From NCBI GenBank assembly GCA_947505245.1, contig CANNIZ010000012.1:1-64000 (forward strand): DNA of 64,000 nt, read 5' to 3'. The notes under the pieces are model-generated. The model was given only the letters and a program-made list of their open reading frames with translations, did no database searches and was not told the DNA's origin. This document shows, one piece after another, positions 18,121-27,879 of the stretch (positions are counted from its first letter, which is position 1; the number at the start of each line of letters is the position of its first letter). A program made the translations under genes and the position numbers. The stretch is from Pseudomonadota bacterium. GTDB taxonomy: Bacteria > Myxococcota_A > UBA796 > GCA-2862545.

Positions 18121-18978
18121 TCACCGGCGCGGGGCGCAGTGTTCGCCAACATCGTCGTCATCGCGCCCTTCGTGGCCGCTGTAGCCGTCATGTTCGTCGT
18201 GGGGACGCTCGTGGACCTCAGGGGGACGCGGACGAACCGGAGCGGGGGCGGCGGGGGGACCGTCGACGTCGATTCGCACGGGCTCCCAAGGCGACACGTC
18301 GACCATTCGATCCTCGACCAGCCGGCCGCGGGCGTCGAACACCTCCACGCGATGAACCCCGATCGCCACCTGGATTCGCACGTCGTCCCACGGGCCGACC
18401 GACGCGACGTACCTACCGTCCACCTCCACGGTGATCGGGATGCCGTTGTCGTTGGACACGAGGACGGGCGACGTGCGCGGAAGATCGACGGTCCACACGT
18501 TGTCCGCATACGGGCGCATCGACAGCCGCTCGCGCTCGAGCACGTGCCCGCGGTCGTCGCGAAGCTCGAGGTCCACCGCGCCCACGTCGACGCGGACGAT
18601 CTCGCGTTCGCCGGGCTCGAGGTGCGCGAGCACGAAACCGTTCACGTACAGATCGGCCGCGAGCCAGGTGTCGTTCACCACGCGCAGGCGCGTCTTTGCG
18701 GTCGCGTCCAGGTGTACGTACGCCGTCTCGCGCGGAACCACGTTGACGGTCTCGACCTCGAGCGTACGCGCGCGACCGAACTGTTCGTAGGTCGCGCGGA
18801 TCGTCGTCTGCCCGTACGGCAGCCACAACACAGCCTGCTCGTCCACAGCCACGACCAGCGGCTCCCGGTCAGGAACCTGCAGCGTCACCGCCGTGCCCGA
18901 CTCGTTGTCGACAAGCACCCGGCCCGTGTACCCGCCTGCGCCGAGCGCGGTCGCTGCGAACAGCTCGATGATCACCAT
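18121..18978 (-). CDS. Protein with three PEGA-like beta repeats
   Basis: 285 residues. The ATG at 18978 is 8 bases after AAGGAGG. A short hydrophobic N-terminus (MVIIELFAATALGAGG) may be a weak signal peptide. Three units of about 75-80 residues follow, each starting with a V.N....A..L.V.G pattern (VLVDNESGTAVTLQV near 20, LRVVNDTWLAADLYVNG near 97, VLVSNDNGIPITVEVDG near 170) and containing a V.VG...VEL / LEV strand. The spacing resembles PEGA-type surface domains. The C-terminal 45 residues are Pro, His and Asp-rich and probably disordered. Function unknown. Confidence 0.6.
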   Translation of the reverse strand: MVIIELFAATALGAGGYTGRVLVDNESGTAVTLQVPDREPLVVAVDEQAVLWLPYGQTTIRATYEQFGRARTLEVETVNVVPRETAYVHLDATAKTRLRVVNDTWLAADLYVNGFVLAHLEPGEREIVRVDVGAVDLELRDDRGHVLERERLSMRPYADNVWTVDLPRTSPVLVSNDNGIPITVEVDGRYVASVGPWDDVRIQVAIGVHRVEVFDARGRLVEDRMVDVSPWEPVRIDVDGPPAAPAPVRPRPPEVHERPHDEHDGYSGHEGRDDDDVGEHCAPRR

Positions 18979-19023
18979 GGCGTCGTCCTCCTTGTTGCCA
19001 GGGAAGACGCGCGCCGATCGCGG

Positions 19024-19632
19024 TCATTTCGACTCGAATAACGTCGTCGCGGTGTGCGTCCGCGCGGGCTCATCACCGAGCGCAGGCAGGTCGATCGCGA
19101 CGGCGCGCAGCGCGATCCCGTCCGTCCACGGCGCTGTCGCACCGTACAATGCGTCACCCCGGATCGGGCAGCCGACCCCTGCGAGGTGCACGCGAAGCTG
19201 GTGGTTGCGACCGGTGACCGGGTGAAGGCGCCAGCGCAGCCCCTGCCGCGAGGGGCCGAGGCACGTCGCGAGCGTGATCGCGGGCTTACCGTGCGGGCTC
19301 ACGTACGCGCGCTTCTTTCCACGCAACAGCTTGTTCTCGAACCGATGTTCACCAGCCGCGTAGACGCCGTCGGTCAGCGCCTCGTAGGTCTTGTGGACGG
19401 TGTGGTCCTCGAACGCCATCGACAGCGTCCGGTGCGCCTCGGCCGTGCGCGCGAACACAAGCACGCCGCTCACCTCGCGATCCAGCCGATGAACGACCCA
19501 CAGCCGCTCGCCGCGTTCGCGCCCGAGCACGGCCTGGACACAGTCGCTGCCGAACCGATCCGGAATTGTCGGGACCCCGGCCGGTTTATCGACGATCACG
19601 ATCCCAGCTGATTCGTAGAGGACCGGGATCAC
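19024..19632 (-). CDS. RluA-family pseudouridine synthase
   Basis: 202 residues. The catalytic motif HRLDREVSGVLVFART is at about residues 48-63, with the nucleophilic Asp inside HRLD. The upstream IVIVDKPAGVPTIPD and the downstream GRNHQLRVHLAGVGCPIRGDALYG are standard RluA landmarks. There is no S4 domain and the protein is shorter than RluC/RluD, closer to RluA/TruC size. It isomerises uridine in rRNA or tRNA; the target is not determinable. The GTG at 19632 overlaps the upstream cytochrome stop (GTGA). Confidence 0.88.
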   Translation of the reverse strand: MIPVLYESAGIVIVDKPAGVPTIPDRFGSDCVQAVLGRERGERLWVVHRLDREVSGVLVFARTAEAHRTLSMAFEDHTVHKTYEALTDGVYAAGEHRFENKLLRGKKRAYVSPHGKPAITLATCLGPSRQGLRWRLHPVTGRNHQLRVHLAGVGCPIRGDALYGATAPWTDGIALRAVAIDLPALGDEPARTHTATTLFESK

Positions 19633-20444
19633 CAGTCCTCCCCGTCCGACGGTGGCTCGGCGTCTGGCTTCGCGTGGCGGTTCGGGGCACGCGACAGCAC
19701 ATACGCGGCCAACGCTTCGCGGTCGGACACCGAAAGCCGGGACGTGCCGTCGACGACGAGGCCGCGCATCACGCCGCCGATCATGTCCCCGTCGGGCGCC
19801 ATCCCGCTCGTCAGCAGCTCGACCACGTCGCTCTGCGACCACCCCTCGCCAATGATCGCCGTCAGATCCGGGGACGGCTCGGGAGGGTCGTCCGCCCCTT
19901 GGAACTCGCGTCGCGCGCGAAGGCCGCCGATCGCGTTGCGTGGCGTATGGCACTCCCCGCAGTGGCCTGGCCCGGTCGCGAGGTATTCACCGCGATCCTC
20001 GGCCGGTGGCTCGCGACGGAACTCGAAGGTGCGCCACGCCGCCGTCGCAAATCGCGTGTCGTACGGCCACCGCACCTCGTTTGCGCGCTCCACGGCCTCG
20101 ACCGGCGCCACGCCCCGCAGGTAGGCCCACAGGTCCGCGAGATCCGCGTCGGACATCCGCGTGTAGGCAGCGTACGGAAACGCCGCCACGTACGGTCGGC
20201 CGCGCGGTGACCGCCCGTCGCGCAGCGCGTGGACGAAGTCGTCGTACGACCACCCGCCGATTCCGGTCGTGGCGTCCGGGGTGATGTTCGGCGCGAAGAA
20301 CGTGCCGAACTTCGTCTCGATCCCGTAGCCCCCCGCGAACGGCTCGCCGCCCTCGGCGGTGTGACACGCACCGCAGGCTCCCAGCCCGGCGATCACCTCG
20401 CCGCGAGCAGGATCACCGGCGAGTACCTCCGCCGCGGGCTCCAC
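19629..20444 (-). CDS. Diheme c-type cytochrome, no signal peptide visible
   Basis: 271 residues with two CxxCH haem-binding sites: CGACHT near residue 24 and CGECHT near 160. Distal Met candidates include those in TRMSDADLADLWAYLRG and GDMIGGVMRG. This fits a two-domain electron-transfer subunit like those of alcohol or aldehyde dehydrogenases. Oddly, the GTG start puts the first haem domain immediately at the N-terminus (GDPARGEVIAGLGACGACH), and the frame is closed by a stop about 110 bases upstream, so no export signal can be encoded in this frame. It begins 8 bases after the cytochrome c'-like gene stop. Confidence 0.8.
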   Translation of the reverse strand: MEPAAEVLAGDPARGEVIAGLGACGACHTAEGGEPFAGGYGIETKFGTFFAPNITPDATTGIGGWSYDDFVHALRDGRSPRGRPYVAAFPYAAYTRMSDADLADLWAYLRGVAPVEAVERANEVRWPYDTRFATAAWRTFEFRREPPAEDRGEYLATGPGHCGECHTPRNAIGGLRARREFQGADDPPEPSPDLTAIIGEGWSQSDVVELLTSGMAPDGDMIGGVMRGLVVDGTSRLSVSDREALAAYVLSRAPNRHAKPDAEPPSDGEDW

Positions 20445-20452
20445 GGGGACCG

Positions 20453-20989
20453 CTAGTCCTTGATCTTGAACGTGTCGTGGCAGCCGCCGCAGGTCTCGCC
20501 GACCTTGTCGAGCTGAGCCTTCGTCGCGACAAGATCACCGGTCTTTGCCACCTCGACGAGCTTCGCGCTCGCGTCCTGGAAGTTCTTCACGGCGACTTCG
20601 AAGTCCGCGTGCTTCGACCAGATCTCGGCCTTGGCTTCGGTCTTGGTCTTGGCCGGACCTGTGCCGTCCGGGAACAGGGCGGCGAGGTCCATCGAGCCCG
20701 CGTGGATGCCCTCGGCGTGCCGCACGAGGTCCTGGGGTCGCGCGACCTCTCCCGAGAGGATCATGCGCGTGGCCTTCATGTGTTTGCCGATCAGGGACAT
20801 CTCCGCCTGGCGGTACGCGACGGCCTTCTCGGGCGCGGTCACCGCGGCGGCGGCCGGCGGCGATGCGGACGTCACGGCAGGAGCCGCGGGGGCCACCGGC
20901 GGAGCGGCGGGCGTGGTGGGAGCGGGATCCGCGGAGACCGCGACCCCTGCGAGCGTGAGACCGACCAGAACTGCTACGACGCGCTTCAT
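20453..20989 (-). CDS. Cytochrome c' family protein (C-terminal haem site)
   Basis: 178 residues. A clean signal peptide (MKRVVAVLVGLTLAGVAVSA, about 1-20) is followed by a Pro/Ala-rich segment to about residue 55, a four-helix-like body (YRQAEMSLIGKHMKATRMIL) and a single haem site CGGCH six residues from the C-terminus, the layout of class II cytochromes c (c'/c556). Such proteins bind haem in the periplasm for electron transfer or NO binding. The ATG at 20989 overlaps the upstream acyltransferase stop (ATGA). It is followed immediately by the diheme cytochrome, so the two may form an electron-transfer pair. Confidence 0.85.
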   Translation of the reverse strand: MKRVVAVLVGLTLAGVAVSADPAPTTPAAPPVAPAAPAVTSASPPAAAAVTAPEKAVAYRQAEMSLIGKHMKATRMILSGEVARPQDLVRHAEGIHAGSMDLAALFPDGTGPAKTKTEAKAEIWSKHADFEVAVKNFQDASAKLVEVAKTGDLVATKAQLDKVGETCGGCHDTFKIKD

Positions 20990-21825
20990 TTTGCCACCTC
21001 AGACGCGATCGACCCCTGCGGCCGTCCGTCCATTCCAGAGAGTTTCCAGGGGTTCTCGAACACGTCGCGAACCGCCTTCGCCAACACGGCTCCCTGGTAT
21101 CCGTCCAGGAACCGGTGGTCGATCGTCGCGGAGATCACGACCTGCTTGCGGACCACGACTTGCCCGTCGATGGCCGCCGGCATGTCGCGGACCGCGCCGA
21201 TCAACACGTACAACGGCACGCGCGCGAACGGCGTCGGCGGCGCGAACCCCTCGTCGAGGCCCATCATGCCGACGCTCGTGATGATCGCCCCGCCGAACGG
21301 GAACGGCTCCACGCCGAGCGCGGGGATCGACCAGCCGAGCGCGCTCGCGAGGAAGCCCGTGTAGTAGAGCACCGGCCGCAACAGCCACGTCGGCATCATC
21401 TTCACCGGCCCCATCGACTTCTTGAACGCGTCGTCTTTTCCCGTACGCAGCCGTTCCGCGAGCTCGCGCAGCTCCTTCGCGATGTCGTTCACCGGCTTCT
21501 CGTCGATGTTGCACACCTTCGCCTTCGCGAGGTTCTTGCCGTCATCGAGCGTGACGAGGAACGCGATGTCTACGCTCGTGTGCGGCACGTAGCGCCCGAA
21601 CAGGATGCGACCGTTCAGGTCGGGCGCCTTCTTCAGAGCCATCCCCACGGCCTTTCCGACGAGGTGGGTCATGCTCACCTTCTCGCCCGTCGTCGCGCGC
21701 AGATGCTCGAGGTACGCGAGCGCCTCGGTCGCATCGAGGGTGAGCTTGCCGTAGATGTTGCCTTCGCTCGGAGGGCCCCAGGTAGCGATGGCGAGCTTGC
21801 GCCGGACGGTCATCTCGTAGGCCAC
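20986..21825 (-). CDS. 2-oxoacid dehydrogenase acyltransferase-type catalytic domain protein
   Basis: 279 residues equivalent to the catalytic domain alone of E2 components (chloramphenicol acetyltransferase-like fold). The active-site motif is DHRFLDG near residue 250, with SMTHLVGKAVGMALKKAPDLNGR earlier in the chain in shortened form. There is no lipoyl or peripheral-subunit-binding domain, so it is not a normal pyruvate or 2-oxoglutarate dehydrogenase E2. The GTG at 21825 has GGGAG 5 bases upstream and overlaps the adenosyltransferase stop; TTG at 21837 is possible. The acyl substrate is unknown. Confidence 0.8.
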   Translation of the reverse strand: MAYEMTVRRKLAIATWGPPSEGNIYGKLTLDATEALAYLEHLRATTGEKVSMTHLVGKAVGMALKKAPDLNGRILFGRYVPHTSVDIAFLVTLDDGKNLAKAKVCNIDEKPVNDIAKELRELAERLRTGKDDAFKKSMGPVKMMPTWLLRPVLYYTGFLASALGWSIPALGVEPFPFGGAIITSVGMMGLDEGFAPPTPFARVPLYVLIGAVRDMPAAIDGQVVVRKQVVISATIDHRFLDGYQGAVLAKAVRDVFENPWKLSGMDGRPQGSIASEVAK

Positions 21826-22397
21826 TACTTCTCCCAAAGGTATTCAGTTTCGCCGGCGCACTTCCCAGCCCACCGGGCCGCGACGAACAAGAAATCCGAC
21901 AGCCGGTTCAGGTAGCGCATCGCTCCAAGCGCGTCAGGCTCCTCGTCGATCAGCGTGGTGACGATCCGCTCGGCGCGCCGACACACCGTTCGCGCCTGGT
22001 GAAGGAACGCGTTGACTGGCCCTCCGCCGGGCAACACGAACTCAGTCAGGGGCCCCACGTCCGCGTTCAGGACGTCGATCCACTCCTCGATCCGCGCGAT
22101 GTCCTCGTCGCCGAGGCGGCGCATCGTCGGCCATCGGCTGGCCGCCGGGGTCGCGAGATCCGCACCCACGTCGAACAAGTCGTTCTGAATCCGCCGCAAC
22201 AAGCCATCGAGGCGTGCCCTGGCCTCCTCAGAAGGCAGCGTGCTCAAAAACGTCCGCGCGAGGCCGACGAGCGTGTTCGTCTCGTCGACGGTGCCGACCG
22301 CCTCGATCCGGATGTGGTCCTTGCGGACGCGAGCGCCGCCGACCAGCCCGGTCTCCCCTTTGTCGCCCGTTCGCGTGTAAACGCGGGTAATGCGCAC
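21825..22397 (-). CDS. Cob(I)alamin adenosyltransferase, PduO type
   Basis: 190 residues. It transfers an adenosyl group from ATP to cob(I)alamin to make coenzyme B12. PduO-family landmarks are present: YTRTGDKGETGLVGG at the N-terminus (ATP binding), IEAVGTVDETNTLVGLAR near 32-49, VCRRAERIV near 138 and YLNRLSDFLFVAAR near 162. Start is a GTG with GGAGG 4 bases upstream. It overlaps the acyltransferase gene by one base; no cobalamin riboswitch is apparent in the 47 bases upstream. Confidence 0.93.
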   Translation of the reverse strand: MRITRVYTRTGDKGETGLVGGARVRKDHIRIEAVGTVDETNTLVGLARTFLSTLPSEEARARLDGLLRRIQNDLFDVGADLATPAASRWPTMRRLGDEDIARIEEWIDVLNADVGPLTEFVLPGGGPVNAFLHQARTVCRRAERIVTTLIDEEPDALGAMRYLNRLSDFLFVAARWAGKCAGETEYLWEK

Positions 22398-22444
22398 CGG
22401 ACCTCCGCCAACGCGTTATCCCAGTCTCTCCACAGGAGCCTGTC

Positions 22445-23209
22445 GTGACCCGCCGAGTGAATATCGACAACCTGCGTTCCGTAGATCCCGTCACCCTTGA
22501 CATCATCGTTCAGGAGCCGCTGAGGCGCGCCCTCGTGCAGCTCACGGTCGGTACCGTCGCAGACATGTGCGCGCTTTCCGAAGTCGAGTCGCTGCCCAGG
22601 AATTTGCGGAAGCAGCTCCAAACGTTCACCGAACGGATGGGCCCCGAGATCGCGGACCTGCCCGATGGCGAGCCGTTCCTGGAGCTGCTCACCGAGTTTG
22701 AGGCGCTCCCGCCCGCACGCATTCCGGTGGTCCTGCGCAACCACTTCATGCCCCAACTTGATCAACGCCACGAGTTGAAGGCACGCGTTCAGGCGCTGCT
22801 CGACCGCTGGAGCCAGGAACCCGCGGAGGTCGTCGTGCCAGGAACCGGAAAGCCCCTGATTCATCGGGTCAAGAAGGCCGAGCCTCCGACGGCAGGCGCG
22901 CCCAAGGCCGCACCGAAGCCCCGCGCAGCCCCTGGCGAGAAAGCTGCAAAGCCGAGCCGAGCCGCGCCCGTCAAGTTCGTCGATCAGGACCGCCAGAAGT
23001 GGATTCGCGACACCGTGCTCGAGCGGCTCGACGACTACATGGAGCAGGGTCTGCGCGAAGACGTGTTGATCGCCGGCGTGAAGCACCGCGGTCGCGCCCA
23101 CTACCCGGACATGACCAACCCCGAAGTGTTGAGCGTCATGCGCGACCTCGGCACCGCTGGCCGCGTCAAGCAGAGCGCCGGCCGCTGGCGCCGGATGATG
23201 ACCTGGTAG
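22445..23209 (+). CDS. Hypothetical protein
   Basis: 254 residues, GTG start with AGGAG upstream. The N-terminal half is helical (NIDNLRSVDPVTLDIIVQEP, FTERMGPEIADLPDGEPFLELL). Residues about 135-180 are a Lys/Ala/Pro-rich linker. The C-terminal about 75 residues (DRQKWIRDTVLERLDDYMEQ, RAHYPDMTNPEVLSVMRDLG, VKQSAGRWRRMMTW) look like a small winged-helix module and could bind nucleic acid. No family recognised. The gene is convergent with the DUF4340 gene, with a repeat element between. Confidence 0.6.
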   Translation: MTRRVNIDNLRSVDPVTLDIIVQEPLRRALVQLTVGTVADMCALSEVESLPRNLRKQLQTFTERMGPEIADLPDGEPFLELLTEFEALPPARIPVVLRNHFMPQLDQRHELKARVQALLDRWSQEPAEVVVPGTGKPLIHRVKKAEPPTAGAPKAAPKPRAAPGEKAAKPSRAAPVKFVDQDRQKWIRDTVLERLDDYMEQGLREDVLIAGVKHRGRAHYPDMTNPEVLSVMRDLGTAGRVKQSAGRWRRMMTW

Positions 23210-23216
23210 AGCCTGA

Positions 23217-23274
23217 GGCTACGCTCGCAAGCTCGCTGCGCCCCTTCGGCTTGCGGCGGGCTCGCCCTACTTCA
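23217..23274 (+). repeat. Dispersed GC-rich repeat, copy A
   Basis: Begins GGCTACGCTCGC and contains GCTCGCTGCGC and CTTGCGGC, the shared blocks of the four-copy family in this window. It fills the gap between two convergent genes. The ACTTCAGGGC / GCCCTACTT stretch at the end may form a small hairpin, so it could also serve as a bidirectional terminator. Confidence 0.65.
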
Positions 23275-24523
23275 GGGCGTTGACGATCGCGTCGACCTGA
23301 TCGGCAGGTACGAGGTACGGCCCTCCGCCACCTTCGTCCTGCACGACGCGAAAGCTCTCATCGACGAGCTGGAACACGTCGTACGTGCGCGCGCCTTCAC
23401 CAAGCGTCGCGTGAATCGAGCCGTACTTCTCGGTAGCCGCCGGCACCGCGGCCGCGCGGTAATGCACGCTGCCCTCCGACAACGCCTGGAGCACCGCGTC
23501 CACGCGGGGATCCTCTTTGCCGTCGATCTGCCACGCATCGCCGCTGCGGCTGAGCGAGAGCACAGACCCGCCGAGGGCGACGTCGATGCCCGTCGCCACC
23601 GTGACGTCGATCGGGAACGCCGCTGGATCGCCCATGTCGGGCGGCCCCTGGCCGAGGAACGCGATCACCTCGCCGGTGACGCGACCCGTAAGGCCCCCTT
23701 CGGCCGAGATCACGACGGGCTCGTCCTTGGCGGTCGGCATTTCCGCGTGCAGCACGCGCTTCGTCTTGTCGGCCAACGTCACGGTGACGTCGAACGCGCC
23801 GTCCACGACAGGCACCACCGACGCATCGGCGATCTGATCGTAACGGAGGTCGAGCAGCGCGAGGAGCAGGTCTTCGACCTTCCGATCGTCCGCCCGCGAG
23901 AACCCGCCGAGCCACCAGCGACCGTCCTTCTTTGACACGTCGAGCGTGCCTTCCGGACCGACGATGGTGACGCTCGTGACGTCGGGGAGCTTGAACCGCA
24001 TCACGTTGCGATCGCGAAACTCGTCGGGGCGCAGCGCGAGCGCGGAGATGTCGGCGGTGACCGCGACCACGGCGCCGTCGGACGTGCGCACGTACATCTT
24101 TCGCTTGTCCACCGCCTTGTTCCCGAACACCAATTCGCGCGTTCCCTGGTCTTTCAGCGTCACCACGGCGCGCGCCACCGGCGGGTCGCCGAGCCCGAGC
24201 TTGCCCGCATCGGCACCCTCGACCGGGTACCCGAATTCGACGCGCTCGAGATCGGCGGCGAGGTCGGAAACCACGGCCTCGTCGGCGAGCGCCTGGTAAG
24301 GCTCCACCAAGCGCCAATCGTCGCCCTCGCGGGCGAAGATCATCTTCCCTTCGGGGCGGTCGAGCTCGATCTTGTCGATCTGAGCGCGATCGACCTTCCA
24401 GACGCGAACCGACGCATTCTCGTCCGAGGGAGCCTCGTCAGGCTCCCAGAACCGAACGATCAGCGAAATGACCAGCAGCGCCACCACCATGATGGTGCCG
24501 ACACGAAGCTGCATCTCCTGCAT
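23267..24523 (-). CDS. DUF4340 domain protein, membrane anchored
   Basis: 418 residues. One N-terminal transmembrane segment (VGTIMVVALLVISLIVRFW, about 7-25) is followed by repeated periplasmic beta modules typical of DUF4340: VWKVDRAQIDKIELDR..., VTSVTIVGPEGTLDVSK and WQIDGK units. Relatives are often encoded beside GldG-type ABC permeases, but none is present here. Instead the gene is the last of a minus-strand group with dnaJ-like and grpE genes, 4 bases after grpE. Two ATGs (24523, 24514) each have a purine-rich region upstream; the first has GGAGG. Function unknown. Confidence 0.75.
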   Translation of the reverse strand: MQEMQLRVGTIMVVALLVISLIVRFWEPDEAPSDENASVRVWKVDRAQIDKIELDRPEGKMIFAREGDDWRLVEPYQALADEAVVSDLAADLERVEFGYPVEGADAGKLGLGDPPVARAVVTLKDQGTRELVFGNKAVDKRKMYVRTSDGAVVAVTADISALALRPDEFRDRNVMRFKLPDVTSVTIVGPEGTLDVSKKDGRWWLGGFSRADDRKVEDLLLALLDLRYDQIADASVVPVVDGAFDVTVTLADKTKRVLHAEMPTAKDEPVVISAEGGLTGRVTGEVIAFLGQGPPDMGDPAAFPIDVTVATGIDVALGGSVLSLSRSGDAWQIDGKEDPRVDAVLQALSEGSVHYRAAAVPAATEKYGSIHATLGEGARTYDVFQLVDESFRVVQDEGGGGPYLVPADQVDAIVNALK

Positions 24524-24527
24524 GGCG

Positions 24528-25202
24528 TCACGCCTCCGGAGTCGGCTCGCCGAACTTGCCGATCACGACCTGCGCAGGCTGTAGCACCTTCACGCCGATG
24601 CGGTAGCCGGCGGCATGAACGAACAACACCTTGTTGTCCTGCTCCTTGTCGGCAACTGGAGACACCGCGAGGGCCTCGTGCACGGAGGGATCGAAGTTTG
24701 CTCCGAGCGCGGGAATCTCGACGAGGCCGAGGCGCGTCATCGTGGCGTCGAACTGCTGCGCGACCATACGGATGCCGTCCAACACAGCCGCAGGATCCGT
24801 GGTGCTCGCGTCGACGGACCGCCGAAGGTTGCGCACCGGCTCGAAGAATTGCTCGACGACGTCGAAGGAACGGCGCTCCGCGCGCTGATCCGCCGCGACC
24901 GTGGCGCGGCGACGGAACGCGTCCATGTCCCCTTCGAGGTCCCGAAACGCCTTCGAGACCTCGCGCAGGCTGCTCTCGCGCTCGCGCAACCGAGCCTCGG
25001 TCTCGCGCAACCGAGCGACGGTCGCGTCGAGTTCGGCGCGCAGGGAGTCGACCTTGATCGGCTCGACGACCTCGACCACGACCGGCTCCACGACCGGCGG
25101 CGGCGCGCTGTTTTCTTGCACAGGCGCGTCGGCCGGCGTCGACTCGGCCGGCTGCTTGGTGTCTTCGCCGATGGGTTCAGGCTCGCCGGATTGTTCCTTC
25201 AT
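24528..25202 (-). CDS. grpE: GrpE nucleotide exchange factor
   Basis: 224 residues. A disordered acidic, Pro-rich N-terminus (about 1-55) is followed by a long coiled coil (about 58-115: RAELDATVARLRETEARLRE...) and the GrpE head with FEPVRNLRRSVD, LVEIPALGANFDPSVHEALAV and a final GYRIGVKVLQPAQVVIGK, which match the family. It releases ADP from DnaK. The ATG at 25202 is chosen; upstream in-frame sequence lacks GrpE similarity. It lies 63 bases downstream of the dnaJ-like gene. dnaK is not in the window. Confidence 0.9.
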   Translation of the reverse strand: MKEQSGEPEPIGEDTKQPAESTPADAPVQENSAPPPVVEPVVVEVVEPIKVDSLRAELDATVARLRETEARLRERESSLREVSKAFRDLEGDMDAFRRRATVAADQRAERRSFDVVEQFFEPVRNLRRSVDASTTDPAAVLDGIRMVAQQFDATMTRLGLVEIPALGANFDPSVHEALAVSPVADKEQDNKVLFVHAAGYRIGVKVLQPAQVVIGKFGEPTPEA

Positions 25203-25265
25203 GATGGCTCCGATGGCGCGAACCCTAAGCCCCGACCACCCTCGCGGCAAGGCACGCCCACCGCA

Positions 25266-26501
25266 TCACTCGCGCGGCAGGCCGGGGTTGAGGCGAGCGA
25301 ACTCTTCGATCAACCGACGGCTCTCCTCGTCGAGCCCGGAGGGCACGACGATCCTTATGACGACGAACAGATCGACGCCTCCGTCGCCCTTGCCCTTCAA
25401 CCGCATCTTGGTGCCCGAGCTCGTCCCTGGCGGAATCGAGATCCGAACGCGCCCCTGCGGCGTGTCGAGCGGGATGCGGCCACCGAGGATCGCCTCTGCG
25501 ATCGACACATCGACCGACGCGGTGCCGGTCGAATCGGGCGTGACGCGCGATGCGGGCTCTTCGGCTTTCGCCTCGCGGGGCGGCGCGACGTCTGGTTCGC
25601 GGGGGGGCGTGGGATCGGGTCGCGGGGCCTCGGCGTCGCGCGAGGACGCCCCCGGGTGCCTCGGTCGCGGCTCTTCCTGGGTGGGTGGATCAAAACCGGG
25701 GCGCTCGCTGGACGGACGGGGGCGCTGTTTGGCCCCGACGAGCTTGACGTGGACGATCAAATCACCGTACTGCCCGCCGTAGGCGCCGGCGTCGCCGAGC
25801 CCCTTCTCGCGAAGCGTCTCACCGTCCGGCGTGCCGGGAATGATGCGGATGTCCGCGATGTCCTGGAGCTTGACGACGCCTGCATCCAACGCACCCGGAC
25901 GCCAGCTCGCGTTGCGCTGCAGACGGCCGTAGACCACGGTGACCGTGCCACCGTCCCTCGCTGTGCGCGCGTCGACCTCGACGTCAATCTCCACGTCTGC
26001 GCCGCCCTCGGGCGCGTTCTGGCGCGGCGGCGGCGTGTGTTCGGGCTTGCGGCTCGCCGACGGCCCCGAGCCCTTTTGCCCGAGCCCGAAATCACCAAAG
26101 TCCCGGAACAGGTCTTCGAGGTCCAGGTTGTTGTTCGGGTTCTTCTTCGCCTTTCGACCCGCATAGGGGCTACCGCCGGCGTCGTGGGGAGCGCCTCCAC
26201 CACCTCCGGCCCCCTTGCCGCCGCTGCCCTTGCTGGCGTCGCCACCGCCGGCACGATTGTAGAAGGCGTCGAAGAACGAGCCTCCGCCGAACTTTCTCTG
26301 ACCACGCCGGTCGTAGCGCCCCCGCGTCACGGGGTCGATCAGCGTCTCGTACGCCTTCCGGGCGGTCTTGAACCGTTCGGCAGCGACGGGATCGTCACCA
26401 GTCACGTCCGGATGGCACTCGCGCGCGATCTGCCGGAACGCTTTCTTGATGTCCTGTTCGGTTGCTTCCCGAGCGACACCGAGGATCTCGTAGTAGTCCA
26501 T
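25266..26501 (-). CDS. DnaJ-family co-chaperone without zinc finger
   Basis: 411 residues. The J domain occupies 1-70 (MDYYEILGVAREATEQDIKK) with the essential HPD at residues 30-32. A Gly/Phe-rich linker follows, and then two client-binding beta domains split by a long Pro/Arg/Glu-rich disordered insert (about 255-325). The second ends VSIAEAILGGRIPLDTPQGRVRISIPPGTSSGTKMRLKGKG as in DnaJ/CbpA but in two pieces. The CxxCxGxG zinc finger is absent, so it is a type II, CbpA-like co-chaperone. The ATG at 26501 is chosen for the J-domain N-terminus. It is divergent from clpX. Confidence 0.88.
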   Translation of the reverse strand: MDYYEILGVAREATEQDIKKAFRQIARECHPDVTGDDPVAAERFKTARKAYETLIDPVTRGRYDRRGQRKFGGGSFFDAFYNRAGGGDASKGSGGKGAGGGGGAPHDAGGSPYAGRKAKKNPNNNLDLEDLFRDFGDFGLGQKGSGPSASRKPEHTPPPRQNAPEGGADVEIDVEVDARTARDGGTVTVVYGRLQRNASWRPGALDAGVVKLQDIADIRIIPGTPDGETLREKGLGDAGAYGGQYGDLIVHVKLVGAKQRPRPSSERPGFDPPTQEEPRPRHPGASSRDAEAPRPDPTPPREPDVAPPREAKAEEPASRVTPDSTGTASVDVSIAEAILGGRIPLDTPQGRVRISIPPGTSSGTKMRLKGKGDGGVDLFVVIRIVVPSGLDEESRRLIEEFARLNPGLPRE

Positions 26502-26548
26502 GCCCTCCGCCAGATGCGGACCGCATGCTAGCACGCGGTGTAAAGACG

Positions 26549-26577
26549 TTGACCGCGATCCGTTGCATGCCTATAGT
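26549..26577 (+). promoter_or_regulatory. Sigma-70-type promoter of clpX
   Basis: TTGACC (26549-26554), a 17-base spacer, and TATAGT (26572-26577) together make a near-consensus housekeeping promoter reading toward clpX. Transcription would begin near 26584, giving a leader of about 33 bases before the ATG at 26617. Confidence 0.75.
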
Positions 26578-26616
26578 AGACAGGCAGCGCCCAACTGCCA
26601 CCTTCCCGGGGAGCGC

Positions 26617-27878
<1,262 letters not shown>

Positions 27879-27879
<1 letters not shown>

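Noticed and set aside
15078-18434. A 1118-residue open frame on the plus strand
   Set aside because: Arg/Pro-rich with no recognisable motif; it is antisense to the EEP, MFS-PlsC and neighbouring genes, which carry clear family motifs on the minus strand.
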